A program made the translations under genes and the position numbers. A stretch of 64,000 nucleotides of DNA from Geomonas sp. Red32 (GTDB lineage: Bacteria; Desulfobacterota; Desulfuromonadia; Geobacterales; Geobacteraceae): contig NZ_JAKLOY010000007.1 of the NCBI RefSeq assembly GCF_023652955.1, positions 248,001 through 312,000 of the forward strand. The letters are read 5' to 3'. The first letter of the stretch is position 1; each line of letters opens with the position of its first letter. Positions 1 to 8,606 of the stretch are shown here, piece after piece. Below the pieces are notes generated by a model that was not told the DNA's origin, ran no database searches, and worked only from the letters and a program-made list of their open reading frames with translations.

Positions 1-137
1 ATGCGGTGATGAACATGACCACCCGGGGGATCATCGAGGGTGAGCTCTCCGGCGAGTTCCGTCCCGCCGACCCGGTGGACGGCGCCGAGGCGCTGCTGGC
101 CATCAGGATGCTGAACCAGAAGAAAAACGTGTACTAG
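1..137 (+). CDS. 3' end of an unidentified protein (partial)
   Basis: The frame is open from the window edge (first full codon at position 3) to a TAG at 135-137 and gives about 44 C-terminal residues ending NQKKNVY. The tail is soluble and mildly acidic with no membrane segment. I do not recognise the family from this fragment. It lies 34 bases upstream of an exported protein in the same direction, so it may be the preceding gene of the same operon. Its start and most of its body lie outside the window. Confidence 0.55.
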   Translation, partial: AVMNMTTRGIIEGELSGEFRPADPVDGAEALLAIRMLNQKKNVY

Positions 138-171
138 CTTTCGATCACACCATCATATGCGGAGGGTACCC

Positions 172-1110
172 ATGAAAAAACTGCTTCTCGGATGTCTGCT
201 CGGCCTGGCGCTGGCCGGCCACGCCTATGCCGATGACAATCTCAACGGCCAGATCGACGATACCTTCGTCAAGGCCAAGACCTGGCTCAGCCAGCAGAAT
301 CTCTCCCTGACCGGGAGCCCGTCGGCCCGCGACGACAACGCGGCCTTCACCCAGGAAGCCATCCTCTTCTACGGCGAGGCGGTCGGCAACCCCGACGCGA
401 GGACCGATGCGCAGCGCGAGATGGGGGCGAAAAGGGCCGCCGTCGTCGTCGCCCAGCGTGCGGTCGCCGAGTACCTCAACGGCTTCGCCCTGGTCGGCGA
501 TACCCTGGTCAAGGACGGCATGCTCCAGTACGACAGCGTCAGAAGCGCGGTCTCCGGCATCGTGAAAGGGGTCCAGGTAGTCGTGCAGGACTACTCGAAG
601 GACAAGGATACTGCCATCGCCATCCTCAAACTCGGGATGCACGGGCCGAAAGGTTTCGCCTCCTCCTTGTACGAAAAGCTCAACAAGGACCCGCACCTCA
701 AGAAGGCGGTCACCGAGCTGGACGGCAAGCCCGCCCCGAAATACCGTCACAAGCCGGAGAAGCTCGACGAGAAATATGACGGCCTGATCGTGGACGCCAC
801 CGAGCAGGATTTCAAACCGGCCCTCATCAACCGTATCTTCAGCGCGAAGAAGGAGCTTCTCTACGATCCTTCCAAGGTGAGCCAGAAGGTCCTGGTGGAG
901 CAGGGGTGCGGCGAGTACACCAACACGGTCGATAAGGCCAAGGCCGCTCTTGAGGCGCGCGGGATCAAGAATCCGCTGGTGATCAAGGCGGTCGCCACCG
1001 TCACCTCGGCCGACCTCCAGGTTTCCGACCAGGACGCGGTGCTCATCTTCTCGGCCAACCAGCAGACCAACTTCCTGGCCGGCGCCAAGGTCGCCTTCGT
1101 CCTGAAGTAG
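172..1110 (+). CDS. Exported protein of unknown function (paralogue A)
   Basis: A 312-residue protein with a clear Sec signal peptide (MKKLLLGCLLGLALAGHAYA, cleavage likely before DDN). An upstream in-frame ATG at 157 exists, but the ATG at 172 is preceded by GGAGGG at 161-166 and starts exactly at the signal peptide, so I chose it. The mature part is predicted periplasmic. It shares an ordered set of motifs with the protein at 7507-8427: a FYGEA.GNP block, a YDG.IVD block followed by PAL.NR.F, and a GA.VAFV.K end. The two are therefore paralogues on either side of the transglutaminase pair. I cannot assign a function. It opens a block of envelope genes and probably acts with them. Confidence 0.8.
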   Translation: MKKLLLGCLLGLALAGHAYADDNLNGQIDDTFVKAKTWLSQQNLSLTGSPSARDDNAAFTQEAILFYGEAVGNPDARTDAQREMGAKRAAVVVAQRAVAEYLNGFALVGDTLVKDGMLQYDSVRSAVSGIVKGVQVVVQDYSKDKDTAIAILKLGMHGPKGFASSLYEKLNKDPHLKKAVTELDGKPAPKYRHKPEKLDEKYDGLIVDATEQDFKPALINRIFSAKKELLYDPSKVSQKVLVEQGCGEYTNTVDKAKAALEARGIKNPLVIKAVATVTSADLQVSDQDAVLIFSANQQTNFLAGAKVAFVLK

Positions 1111-1134
1111 CACGGAAGAAGGTTTCAGGATCCC

Positions 1135-1205
1135 AAGAGGAGATCAGGCTTCACATCCGGCCCGGTCTCCTCTTTTCCCGTTTCTAACGAGCCCGTTTTT
1201 CGGGC
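1135..1205 (+). terminator. Terminator-like hairpin plus second short hairpin
   Basis: AAGAGGAGA at 1135-1143 can pair with TCTCCTCTT at 1166-1174, and the run TTTT follows at 1173-1176. A second short hairpin, GCCCG / CGGGC around five T, sits at 1191-1205. The first resembles an intrinsic terminator or attenuator with a long 22-base loop. Genes on both sides run in the same direction, so it could reduce rather than end transcription into the next gene. Confidence 0.45.
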
Positions 1206-1230
1206 AGAGATCATCGCCACGGAGAACACC

Positions 1231-2352
1231 ATGCGTTACCTCTCGCTGTTACTTCTGCTGCTCGTCACCCTGCTGCCGGTAGCCGCCGGCGCCGAAACCC
1301 GCTGCCTGGATTCGGAAGGAGAGGCGGCCATCGTCAACGGGGACGTCCCCTCCGCCAAGGCCGAGGCCATCAACCGCGCCAAGTGGAACGCCATCGAGGA
1401 GGCGGTCGGCGTGGACGTCAAGGCCCAGAGCGTCGTGCAGAACCTGATGATGGTCGACGAGTCCATCAGCAAGCAGGTCAACGGGAGCGTGAAGAATTTC
1501 AAGATCCTCTCGGCCAAACAGCAGGAAGACACCATGAAGGTAGCCCTCAAGGCGTGCGTGGAGCCGGGCAAGGCCAAGGATGCGGTGGCGGGGCTCGCGC
1601 TCAACAACGCGGTCTCGGTCTTCGTGCTCGCCAAGGATCCTACCGGCAACGCCTCCGGCTACCAGGAGACTAACCTCCTCTCCCAGGCCCTGATCGACAA
1701 ACTGGTCGAGCGCGGCTTCACCGTCACCGACGCCGCTGCGGCCCAGGCCCTCAACGACAAGGCGGTGGAATCTGCCATCCGCGGAGGGAATCTCCTCGGC
1801 CTGCGCGGCCTCATGTACAAGTTCCTCACCAACGTGATGCTGATCGGCAAGGTCGACTACACTGTCAGCACCAAGAGGGGGGAAGACATCGGCTACGGCC
1901 TTTCCATGCCGTTCAACAACGTCACCGCCCGCTTCACCTACCGCCTGATCAGCAAGGATTCCAACGGCCAGCTCGTCATCCTGGCCGCCGGTTCGGAGCA
2001 GGGGAAGGGATTGGCCGGTAACGTCGCGGACGCCGCTTCCGAAAGCCTGAAGGACGTGGCGGGGAAGGTCACCGCGCCGGTGGTGGAAAAGGTTGCTGCC
2101 CACCTGAAAGCCTCCACCCGCAAGGTGCTGGTCAAGGTCCAGGGAGTCAAGGAGCTGAGCGACAATTTCGCCGTCAAGGAAGTCCTGCAGGGGCTTTCCT
2201 GGGTGACCGGCGTCGACGAGCGGGGCTTGGGCGAGTTCACCGTCGGCTATCCCGAAAACAGCATCTATCTCGCCAACAGCATCCGGCAGAAGGAAAACTT
2301 CCGGCTGATCGGCTTCACCCCGGCGACCGTCACCGTCGAGTACCGCAAGTAG
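1231..2352 (+). CDS. Exported FlgT-like protein
   Basis: A 373-residue protein with a signal peptide (MRYLSLLLLLLVTLLPVAAGA). The first 60 mature residues carry the pattern GEA.I..GD...AKAEAI..A...AIEEAVG, typical of the N-terminal domain of FlgT and related LPP20-like envelope proteins. The rest lacks obvious motifs. In flagellated bacteria FlgT acts in the periplasm around the basal body, but no flagellar genes are present here. A role in an envelope assembly with the CsgG-like lipoprotein 28 bases downstream is a better inference. The ATG is preceded by CGGAGA. Confidence is high for an exported protein, moderate for the FlgT-like domain. Confidence 0.7.
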   Translation: MRYLSLLLLLLVTLLPVAAGAETRCLDSEGEAAIVNGDVPSAKAEAINRAKWNAIEEAVGVDVKAQSVVQNLMMVDESISKQVNGSVKNFKILSAKQQEDTMKVALKACVEPGKAKDAVAGLALNNAVSVFVLAKDPTGNASGYQETNLLSQALIDKLVERGFTVTDAAAAQALNDKAVESAIRGGNLLGLRGLMYKFLTNVMLIGKVDYTVSTKRGEDIGYGLSMPFNNVTARFTYRLISKDSNGQLVILAAGSEQGKGLAGNVADAASESLKDVAGKVTAPVVEKVAAHLKASTRKVLVKVQGVKELSDNFAVKEVLQGLSWVTGVDERGLGEFTVGYPENSIYLANSIRQKENFRLIGFTPATVTVEYRK

Positions 2353-2380
2353 CAGGTCCAAACCCGTTTCAGGAGGGCTC

Positions 2381-3646
2381 ATGAAAGCATGGAAGGCTGC
2401 GGCCGCTGCGGCGATGCTGCTTTTGCAGGGGGGGATACTGGGATGCGTACCGGCCGCCACTGCCGCCCGGGTCGATCCGGCCGCCTTTATCACCGACCGC
2501 CAGGAGCGTCTGAACATCCCGGAAATCTGCCGCCCCTCCTACGAGAGCGCCATCCCGAAGGTGGCGGTGGCGGAGATCTCGAACTTCACCACCTTCGACT
2601 ACGCGAAGACCGTCCAGGCGCAGGTGGCCGGTAACGTCCAGCAGGATTCCGCCGGTGCCGCGGCAGCTTCCTACGGGCGGCGCGGAGGGGGGGTGGTCTG
2701 GGGAACCAGCGAGCGGACCCGTTTCCAGGCGGAGGCCTCCACCATCCAGCGCGACATCAACGCGAACCTCTCCGAGAGCGTGGGGGACGGGATCTCCGAC
2801 GTCCTCTCCAACCTGGGAGGATTGAAGCTCTATTCGCGGGCCGACCTGAAGAAGGTGCTCGACGAGCAGAAGCTCCAGCAGTCCGGCCTCGTCGAGGACA
2901 AGGACCTGGTCCAGCTCGGCAAGCTTACCGGCGTCAGGTACATGATGACCGGATCGATCGACAACGTGAACCTCTCCTACCTGTCGCTGCAGAGGCTGAA
3001 GGACGCCTCGGGGCGCGACAATAACCTCCTCAACGCCCTGGTGAAGACCGCCATGGAGCAGACCGAAGGGTGGCGGGTGGAGACCGAGGTGAACGTCCGG
3101 ATGCTCGACGTCCAGACCGGGGAGATCGTGCTTTCCAAGAAGGCGGTCGGCAAGCAGATCGTCGGGAGGATGCCGTATCCCACCTACGACCAGTTGATCG
3201 GCTCCATCAAGAAGGCGGTCAGCGGGAGCCTCGGCGGCGTCCAGACCGACTTCTCCAAGTTCTTTACCGTCAAGGGATACGTGATCCAGACCAAGACGAG
3301 CCCCGAAGGGAGCGAGAAGATCGCCCTGGTAAGCCTCGGGCAGAACCAGAAGCTCCAGCCGGGGCACTCCCTCTTTGTGTACGCGTTCGAGGAGATCATG
3401 GACCCCCTGACCGGCAAGACCGTCTGCGACCAGCAGAGGATCCCGGTCGAACTGGTGGTATCCGACCAGATCCAGGGTGATCGCGCCTGGTGCTCGGTGA
3501 GGTGCGAGCCGCGCTACTTCGGCTTGCTGAGACCGGGGCTTCTCGTGGAGCGGGCACCGATCGGCGGCCCCGGTGGCGGGTATCGCGGAGGCAACTCCGG
3601 AGGCGGCTCCAGCGGCAGCTTCGGCACCTTCGGTGGCGGTTTCTAG
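2381..3646 (+). CDS. CsgG-family lipoprotein
   Basis: A 421-residue protein that begins with a lipoprotein signal (LLLQGGILGC). The core matches CsgG/HfaB-type proteins: a KVAVAEISNF strand, then SVGDGISDVLSNL, then YSRADLKKVLDEQKLQQSG and an LGKLTGVRYMMTGSI strand, followed by a V.VRMLDVQTGEIVLS segment. CsgG itself forms an outer-membrane secretion pore for curli subunits; many CsgG-like lipoproteins have other, unknown envelope roles. No curli subunit genes lie nearby. The C-terminus is a glycine/serine-rich tail (residues about 395-421), which is unusual. RBS AGGAGG lies at 2371-2376. It is probably co-transcribed with the FlgT-like gene upstream, a pairing that supports a shared envelope complex. 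Confidence 0.8.
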   Translation: MKAWKAAAAAAMLLLQGGILGCVPAATAARVDPAAFITDRQERLNIPEICRPSYESAIPKVAVAEISNFTTFDYAKTVQAQVAGNVQQDSAGAAAASYGRRGGGVVWGTSERTRFQAEASTIQRDINANLSESVGDGISDVLSNLGGLKLYSRADLKKVLDEQKLQQSGLVEDKDLVQLGKLTGVRYMMTGSIDNVNLSYLSLQRLKDASGRDNNLLNALVKTAMEQTEGWRVETEVNVRMLDVQTGEIVLSKKAVGKQIVGRMPYPTYDQLIGSIKKAVSGSLGGVQTDFSKFFTVKGYVIQTKTSPEGSEKIALVSLGQNQKLQPGHSLFVYAFEEIMDPLTGKTVCDQQRIPVELVVSDQIQGDRAWCSVRCEPRYFGLLRPGLLVERAPIGGPGGGYRGGNSGGGSSGSFGTFGGGF

Positions 3647-3728
3647 CGGGCAAAAGCCGGGAGAGGGACAGGATGGGGATGGGGGAGGACGTCATGCATC
3701 TGCGATTAAGGTTCGAAGTGAGGGGGGG

Positions 3729-5498
3729 ATGGTGAATAAAGCACTCCGTATCGCGGTGGTACTCGCATCGCTGCTGTTCCCGGTGCTGGCGCAGGCCAAG
3801 ACCCTGGTGGTGACGGGACGCCTCTCCAGCGAGGTGACCGTCACCCAGATGATTACCTTCGGGGTGGACCAGAAGCTCTCCGAGCTCACCTACCGGTTCC
3901 CGCTCCCCGCCCGGGTCGGCGTGCCGAGCATCTCCCAGCGGATGATCGATCACCGCCTCTCCTTCGATCCCGAGCCGGAAAGCGTGACCGACGAGACGGA
4001 CAGCTACGGTAACAGCTACAAGGTCGTCGTCTGGAAACAGCTCCCCAGCGACGCCCGGGCCACCATCGTCTTCACGGCCGACATCGACGCGGTGCTCGAT
4101 CCGCTTTCCGCCAAGTCCCGCTTCCCTCTGCGGGGGATCCCCGAGGACGCCGCGCTCTATCTCAAACCGTCCAAGCTCGTGCAAAGCACCGATCCGGAGA
4201 TCGCCGCCAAGGCCGCCGAGCTGACCGCCGGGGCCACCTCCGAGTCGGCCGCGGTCGATGCCATCCTCAACTTCGTGGCGGACCAGATCCGTTACGAGAC
4301 TCCGCCGAAATCGTACGACGCCCTCTTCGGGCTCCGTACCGGCACAGGCAACTGCCAGAACTTCGCCCATCTCTCCTGCGCCCTTTTGCGCGCCTCCGGA
4401 ATCCCCGCCCGCGTGGCGGTCGGGCTCACCCTGAAGGACAAGTGGAAGATCCCGCTGGACGATCGCGGATCCTCACTCGTGCAGGGGATGGGAGAAGGGC
4501 TCCATGCCTGGGTCGAGATCTACTACCCGGGCCTTGGCTGGCTTCCCTACGACCCGCAGCAGTCCAAGCAGTTCACTTCCACCAGGCACATCAAGTACGC
4601 CCACGGTCCGGAAGCGGCCGGGATCGGGACCTCGTGGCGCTCGTCCCCGGTGCTTCCCCGCTACAGCGCGCTCATCTCCTCGAGTTTCAGCAAGGACGTG
4701 GTGGATCTGACTCTGAAGGGCTCCGGGAGCGACCCGCGCGGATACATCACCAGTAACGAGATGATCGCCGCGGCCCCGGAGGTGATTCCGGTCCCACCGC
4801 CGGTGACGACCCACGAGCCGGTTCCGGTTCCCCAGCCCGAGCCGGTACCGGAGCCGAAGAAGATTGTGAAGAAGCCGGAGCCGATCCCGGAGCCGCCCCG
4901 GCACGTGGTGAAGCCGAGGAGGCCGTCAGGACCGCCGCCGCTCAAGCCGGACCGCAACGGGATGGTCGTCTTCGGCAATACCCGTTTCCCGGCCAACCTT
5001 TCCTTCTACACGAACAGCGGCGATCGCGGCGAGGCCTCTCTCGAGAGGGAAACCGCCGAGTACGTGACCTCCACCGGGGTCTACGCCCAGGCCTTCGTGC
5101 TGGACCGCCCCTTGCGGATCGAGAAGGTCTCCCTGGCGATGAAGAAGTTCGGAGGCGACGGGACCGTCTACCTCGACATCGTAGCCGACGACGGCGGAAA
5201 GCCGGGCCTGGTCAACGGGGTGCGCTCGAAGCCGGTCTACCTGGAGAACGTGAGAAAGACCCCCGGGTACGGCTGGCTCGACTTTACCGTTCCGGAGGAC
5301 AGCGATCCGTTCCCGCCGGGAAAATATTGGATGGTGCTCCGCCGGTCCGGGGAGGCGATCATGAACTGGTACTACACCCCCGGCAAACCGTACGGCGGCC
5401 CCGACGACACCCGTTCCACCGTTCGAGGGTGGCAGTGGGAAGACGTCCTGACCTACGACTTCGTCTTCAAAGTCGCCGGCCGTGTCGTCCGCCGGTAA
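3729..5498 (+). CDS. Exported transglutaminase-like protein (copy 1)
   Basis: A 589-residue protein with a signal peptide (MVNKALRIAVVLASLLFPVLAQA). The frame is open further upstream, but the ATG at 3729 starts at the signal peptide and follows a purine-rich RBS. A transglutaminase-like (cysteine protease fold) domain spans about residues 170-285, with the triad visible: Cys209 in GNCQNF, His259 in LHAWVEIYY and Asp275 in PYDPQ. A proline-rich linker of PVP and PEP repeats (about 355-420) leads to a C-terminal domain of about 170 residues ending in WEDVLTYDFVFKV. Its neighbour at 5641 has the same architecture, so the pair is a tandem duplication. Substrate unknown; exported peptide or amide cleavage or cross-linking is the general inference. 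Confidence 0.85.
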   Translation: MVNKALRIAVVLASLLFPVLAQAKTLVVTGRLSSEVTVTQMITFGVDQKLSELTYRFPLPARVGVPSISQRMIDHRLSFDPEPESVTDETDSYGNSYKVVVWKQLPSDARATIVFTADIDAVLDPLSAKSRFPLRGIPEDAALYLKPSKLVQSTDPEIAAKAAELTAGATSESAAVDAILNFVADQIRYETPPKSYDALFGLRTGTGNCQNFAHLSCALLRASGIPARVAVGLTLKDKWKIPLDDRGSSLVQGMGEGLHAWVEIYYPGLGWLPYDPQQSKQFTSTRHIKYAHGPEAAGIGTSWRSSPVLPRYSALISSSFSKDVVDLTLKGSGSDPRGYITSNEMIAAAPEVIPVPPPVTTHEPVPVPQPEPVPEPKKIVKKPEPIPEPPRHVVKPRRPSGPPPLKPDRNGMVVFGNTRFPANLSFYTNSGDRGEASLERETAEYVTSTGVYAQAFVLDRPLRIEKVSLAMKKFGGDGTVYLDIVADDGGKPGLVNGVRSKPVYLENVRKTPGYGWLDFTVPEDSDPFPPGKYWMVLRRSGEAIMNWYYTPGKPYGGPDDTRSTVRGWQWEDVLTYDFVFKVAGRVVRR

Positions 5499-5560
5499 CG
5501 TGCAGCGGTAACGTCCACTGGTGACGTCCACCGGTCCGCAGGAGTAAGGGCGGTGGCAAG

Positions 5561-5583
5561 TCCCCCTTGTTAAAGGGGGGGAC
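5561..5583 (+). repeat. Short GC-rich hairpin repeat
   Basis: TCCCCCTTGTTAAAGGGGGG forms a near-perfect hairpin. It is the short form of the C-rich/G-rich palindromes found in at least nine other places in the window. It lies between the two transglutaminase genes and has no T-run, so it is more likely a dispersed repeat than a terminator. Confidence 0.6.
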
Positions 5584-5640
5584 CTATTTTCACCGCGGAG
5601 TTCGTATTTTGTGATGCATTTGCCATGACCGGAGGACCCC

Positions 5641-7431
5641 GTGATCAAGCGGATGATCGTTGGAATCTTGCTGCTGGCTCCCGTTATCTCGGAAGCTCGT
5701 ACCCTCGTTGTTTCGGGCCGGCTCTCCAGCGAGGTCAACCTCACCCAGCAGGTCGTTTTCGGTGTCGACAGCAGCCTGTCTGAGCTCGTCTACCGTTTCC
5801 CGGTTCCGGCCAGGGTCCAGACCGCCAGCGTCACGCAACGGGTCGGCGCACTCCAGGCGAAGTTCGATCCCCAGCCGGAGTCGGTACAAGACGAAGACGA
5901 CACCTTCGGCAACCACTTCAAGGTTGTTACCTGGCGCAACGTCGGGCATGACTGCCGGGCCACCATCGTCTTCAACACGGCAATCGACGCTGTCCTCGAT
6001 CCCCTGAGCTCGAAAGCTCCCTTTCCCCTTCAGCAGGTAAGCGAGGAGGCCCGTCTCTACCTGAAGCCGACCAAGCTGGTGGAAAGCGGCAGCGGTGAAA
6101 TCGTTTCCAAGGCCTCCCGGCTGACGGAGGGGATCACCACCGAATCGGGCGCCGTCGACTCCCTGCTCAACTTCGTCGCCAACAATACCCGCTATCGCCC
6201 GCAGCCCAAATCCTTCGACGCCCTCTACGCCCTCTCTACCGGGAGCGGCAACTGTCAGAACTACGCCCATCTCTCCTGTGCGCTCCTGCGTGCGGCTGGG
6301 ATCCCGTCCCGCGTCGTGGTCGGCTACACCCTCAAGAACAAGTGGAAGATCCCGCTGGATGGCCGCGGATCGTCGCTCGTGCAGGCCATGGGGGAGGGGC
6401 TCCATTCCTGGATCGAGGTCTATTATCCCGACCTTGGCTGGCTCCCCTATGACCCGCTGCAGTCGAAACTTTTCACCTCGAGCCGCCACATAAAGTACGC
6501 CCATGGTCTCGATGCCTCCGGCATCGGTGCGGCCTGGCATTCCTCTCCGGTGCTGCCCCGTTACCAGTCCGCCATCACCAGCAAGATCGAGAAGGACCTG
6601 GTCCAGCTCAGCCTGAAAGGGGAGGGGACCGAGCCGCGCGGCTACCTGGCGAGCAGCGAGATAGCCGGGGTGAGCGATGCCGGCGGTTCTGCGCGGACCG
6701 TTACCGCCGAGGTACGTGCCGAAGCCGCCCCGGAACCCTCTACCCCGCAACCTCAGGCCGGACAGACGGTCGCCCCACAGCCGGCCGCGCCGGTGCCAGC
6801 CGCACTGGAGCCGGTGTCTCCGGCACCGGCACCGGCGCCGGAAAAAGGCCGCTCCTTTACCGCAACGCTCCCGCCGCCGGGAAAGGATGGTGTCCTCGAA
6901 TTCGGCAACATCGCCCTTCCTCAGCAGGTGGGCGCCTACGTCGAAACCGAGACCGGCGGAGAGGCGGCCTTCTCCCAGGAAACAGCCGAATACGTCACAT
7001 CGTCTGCGGGCGTCTATGCGCAAGCCTTTAAGATCGACCGGCCGGTCAAAGTCGAGAAAGTTTCCCTGGCGATGAAGAAATTCGGGGGCGATGGCAGTGT
7101 CTATGTGGACATCCTTGCCGACGACCAGGGTAAACCCGCCCACAGCAAGGGCGTTCGCTCCAAGCCACTTTTCCTCGACAAATTAGGCAAACAGTCCGGC
7201 TATCAGTGGGTCGATTTCTCGCTGCCGCCGGAGAATGAGCCTTTGAAACCCGGCAAGTACTGGATTGTCGTCCGGCGTTCCGGCGAGGCTGTCGTGAATT
7301 GGTACTACTCCCTCGGCAAGCCCTACGGCGGCCCGGACGACACCCGTTCGACCGCCCAGGGATGGCAGTGGGAAGACATCCTCACCTACGACTTCGTCTT
7401 CAAGGTCTCCGCAAAAGAGGTGGCTAAATAG
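5641..7431 (+). CDS. Exported transglutaminase-like protein (copy 2)
   Basis: A 596-residue paralogue of the protein at 3729, starting with GTG 5 bases after GGAGG. The signal peptide is MIKRMIVGILLLAPVISEA. The catalytic triad is intact: Cys205 in GNCQNY, His255 in LHSWIEVYY and Asp271 in PYDPL. The linker is proline/alanine-rich (about residues 345-405) and differs from copy 1, whereas the catalytic and C-terminal domains are closely similar. That pattern suggests duplication followed by free drift of the linker. It is probably secreted to the periplasm or surface. Its partner substrate is unknown; adjacency to CsgG- and FlgT-like proteins suggests processing of an envelope or surface polymer. 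Confidence 0.85.
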   Translation: MIKRMIVGILLLAPVISEARTLVVSGRLSSEVNLTQQVVFGVDSSLSELVYRFPVPARVQTASVTQRVGALQAKFDPQPESVQDEDDTFGNHFKVVTWRNVGHDCRATIVFNTAIDAVLDPLSSKAPFPLQQVSEEARLYLKPTKLVESGSGEIVSKASRLTEGITTESGAVDSLLNFVANNTRYRPQPKSFDALYALSTGSGNCQNYAHLSCALLRAAGIPSRVVVGYTLKNKWKIPLDGRGSSLVQAMGEGLHSWIEVYYPDLGWLPYDPLQSKLFTSSRHIKYAHGLDASGIGAAWHSSPVLPRYQSAITSKIEKDLVQLSLKGEGTEPRGYLASSEIAGVSDAGGSARTVTAEVRAEAAPEPSTPQPQAGQTVAPQPAAPVPAALEPVSPAPAPAPEKGRSFTATLPPPGKDGVLEFGNIALPQQVGAYVETETGGEAAFSQETAEYVTSSAGVYAQAFKIDRPVKVEKVSLAMKKFGGDGSVYVDILADDQGKPAHSKGVRSKPLFLDKLGKQSGYQWVDFSLPPENEPLKPGKYWIVVRRSGEAVVNWYYSLGKPYGGPDDTRSTAQGWQWEDILTYDFVFKVSAKEVAK

Positions 7432-7506
7432 TCCGGTACGTAGTCCCGGTTCAGGAGAGCCGAAAGCTGGGTGAGGGAAGGTTTTAAGCAGTTGCAGGAG
7501 GCGGCG

Positions 7507-8427
7507 ATGAGGTACCTGAGATGGCTGTTATTGTTCCTCCTTCTGGCGGCCCCTGCCTGGGCGGGCCAGCTCCGTCAAGGCCCGCCGTACGGAGAGATCA
7601 GCCGCTGGCTCCAGTCACGCCAACTCGTGCTGGCGGGCTACAACGGGGTCACCAACGCCGACCTCATCGCTTTCTTCCGCGGCAAAGCCGCCTGGTATGG
7701 TGAGGCCGCCGGTAACCCGGCTTTCACCTCGGCCGGACAGCGCCGGGTGACCACCGAGCGGGCCGCCGAGGTCATGGGGTACCGGAGCGCTGCCGAATTC
7801 CTCTCCGAGATTCCCTTCGCCGGCAATGCCCGTCTGGGCGATATCGCCAAGGAGAACGAGGCCGCCCGGGGCTGCCTCAACCGTTTGCTCCCCATGGTCC
7901 GCCCGGTCACCTTCGCCTACTCTCCCGAGACCGACATCGGGGTGGCGGTGCTCCATGGCGACGCCGGCGGAGACGACGGGATGCTGGCAGAGGTCTACCA
8001 GACGGTGGCCGGTAGCCCCAAACTGAAACGGATGGTGGAGGGGGATCTTCCCTACCGGCCGTCCGCGGCGACCGGCGCCTCATCCTACGATGGCGTCATC
8101 GTCGACGTCAGCGCCTTCAACGTCCACCCGGCGCTCTTCAACCGGCTGTTCACCAGCGCCGGCGAGACGGTCTACACACCGCTTTTCCTGCCGCCGGAGC
8201 GCTACGCGGAAACGGGGGGCGTGCTGCTGGCAACCAGCCAGGGACAGGCGAGAAAACTCCTTGCCAGCCGTGGCTCGCGCAATCCGCTGATGGTGAAGGC
8301 CCTTGAGGGTTCCCGGGGGGCAGACGTCAGGATAGGCGACGCCAATGCCGCCCAGATATTGGCCACCGAACGCACCTCGGGGATTTTCCGCGCGGGGAGA
8401 GTCGCCCTCGTTTTTCGCGTGAAATAA
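7507..8427 (+). CDS. Exported protein of unknown function (paralogue B)
   Basis: A 306-residue protein with signal peptide MRYLRWLLLFLLLAAPAWA. A GTG at 7471 is in frame, but AGGAGG at 7496-7501 sits 5 bases before the ATG at 7507, which begins at the signal peptide. It aligns along its length with the protein at 172-1110: WYGEAAGNP, a YDGVIVD block followed by PALFNRLF, a SRNPLMVKA block, and a final RAGRVALVFRVK. The shared blocks show that this family was duplicated within the cluster. No catalytic motif is visible and I cannot name a function. Confidence 0.8.
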   Translation: MRYLRWLLLFLLLAAPAWAGQLRQGPPYGEISRWLQSRQLVLAGYNGVTNADLIAFFRGKAAWYGEAAGNPAFTSAGQRRVTTERAAEVMGYRSAAEFLSEIPFAGNARLGDIAKENEAARGCLNRLLPMVRPVTFAYSPETDIGVAVLHGDAGGDDGMLAEVYQTVAGSPKLKRMVEGDLPYRPSAATGASSYDGVIVDVSAFNVHPALFNRLFTSAGETVYTPLFLPPERYAETGGVLLATSQGQARKLLASRGSRNPLMVKALEGSRGADVRIGDANAAQILATERTSGIFRAGRVALVFRVK

Positions 8428-8525
8428 AGGGGTTACACCACATTTTTGGCAAGGAGCCGTGCGGTAGCTCTAGTGAAAGTTGCTTTCAGAATGACGTATT
8501 ACGTATTGATTTCGTATATTTAAGT

Positions 8526-8547
8526 GAGGTTCGGCATGCCGAACCTC
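8526..8547. promoter_or_regulatory. Perfect 22-bp palindrome in AT-rich spacer
   Basis: GAGGTTCGGCA and TGCCGAACCTC are exact reverse complements with no spacer. The 60 bases before it are AT-rich and repeat the word TACGTATT or TTCGTATA, unlike the GC-rich surroundings. No T-run follows, so an intrinsic terminator is unlikely. It may be an operator for a dimeric regulator or a structured leader of the gene at 8607. This is inference from symmetry alone. Confidence 0.45.
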
Positions 8548-8606
8548 GGGGGCGGCCTGGGCGCAGGTTACGTCAATTAGAGCCGAAAGGGGGGCGAGGG
8601 GTGAGG

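Noticed and set aside
8526..8547. Palindrome as an intrinsic terminator
   Set aside because: No T-run follows on either strand and the centre has no loop; an operator or structural site fits better.
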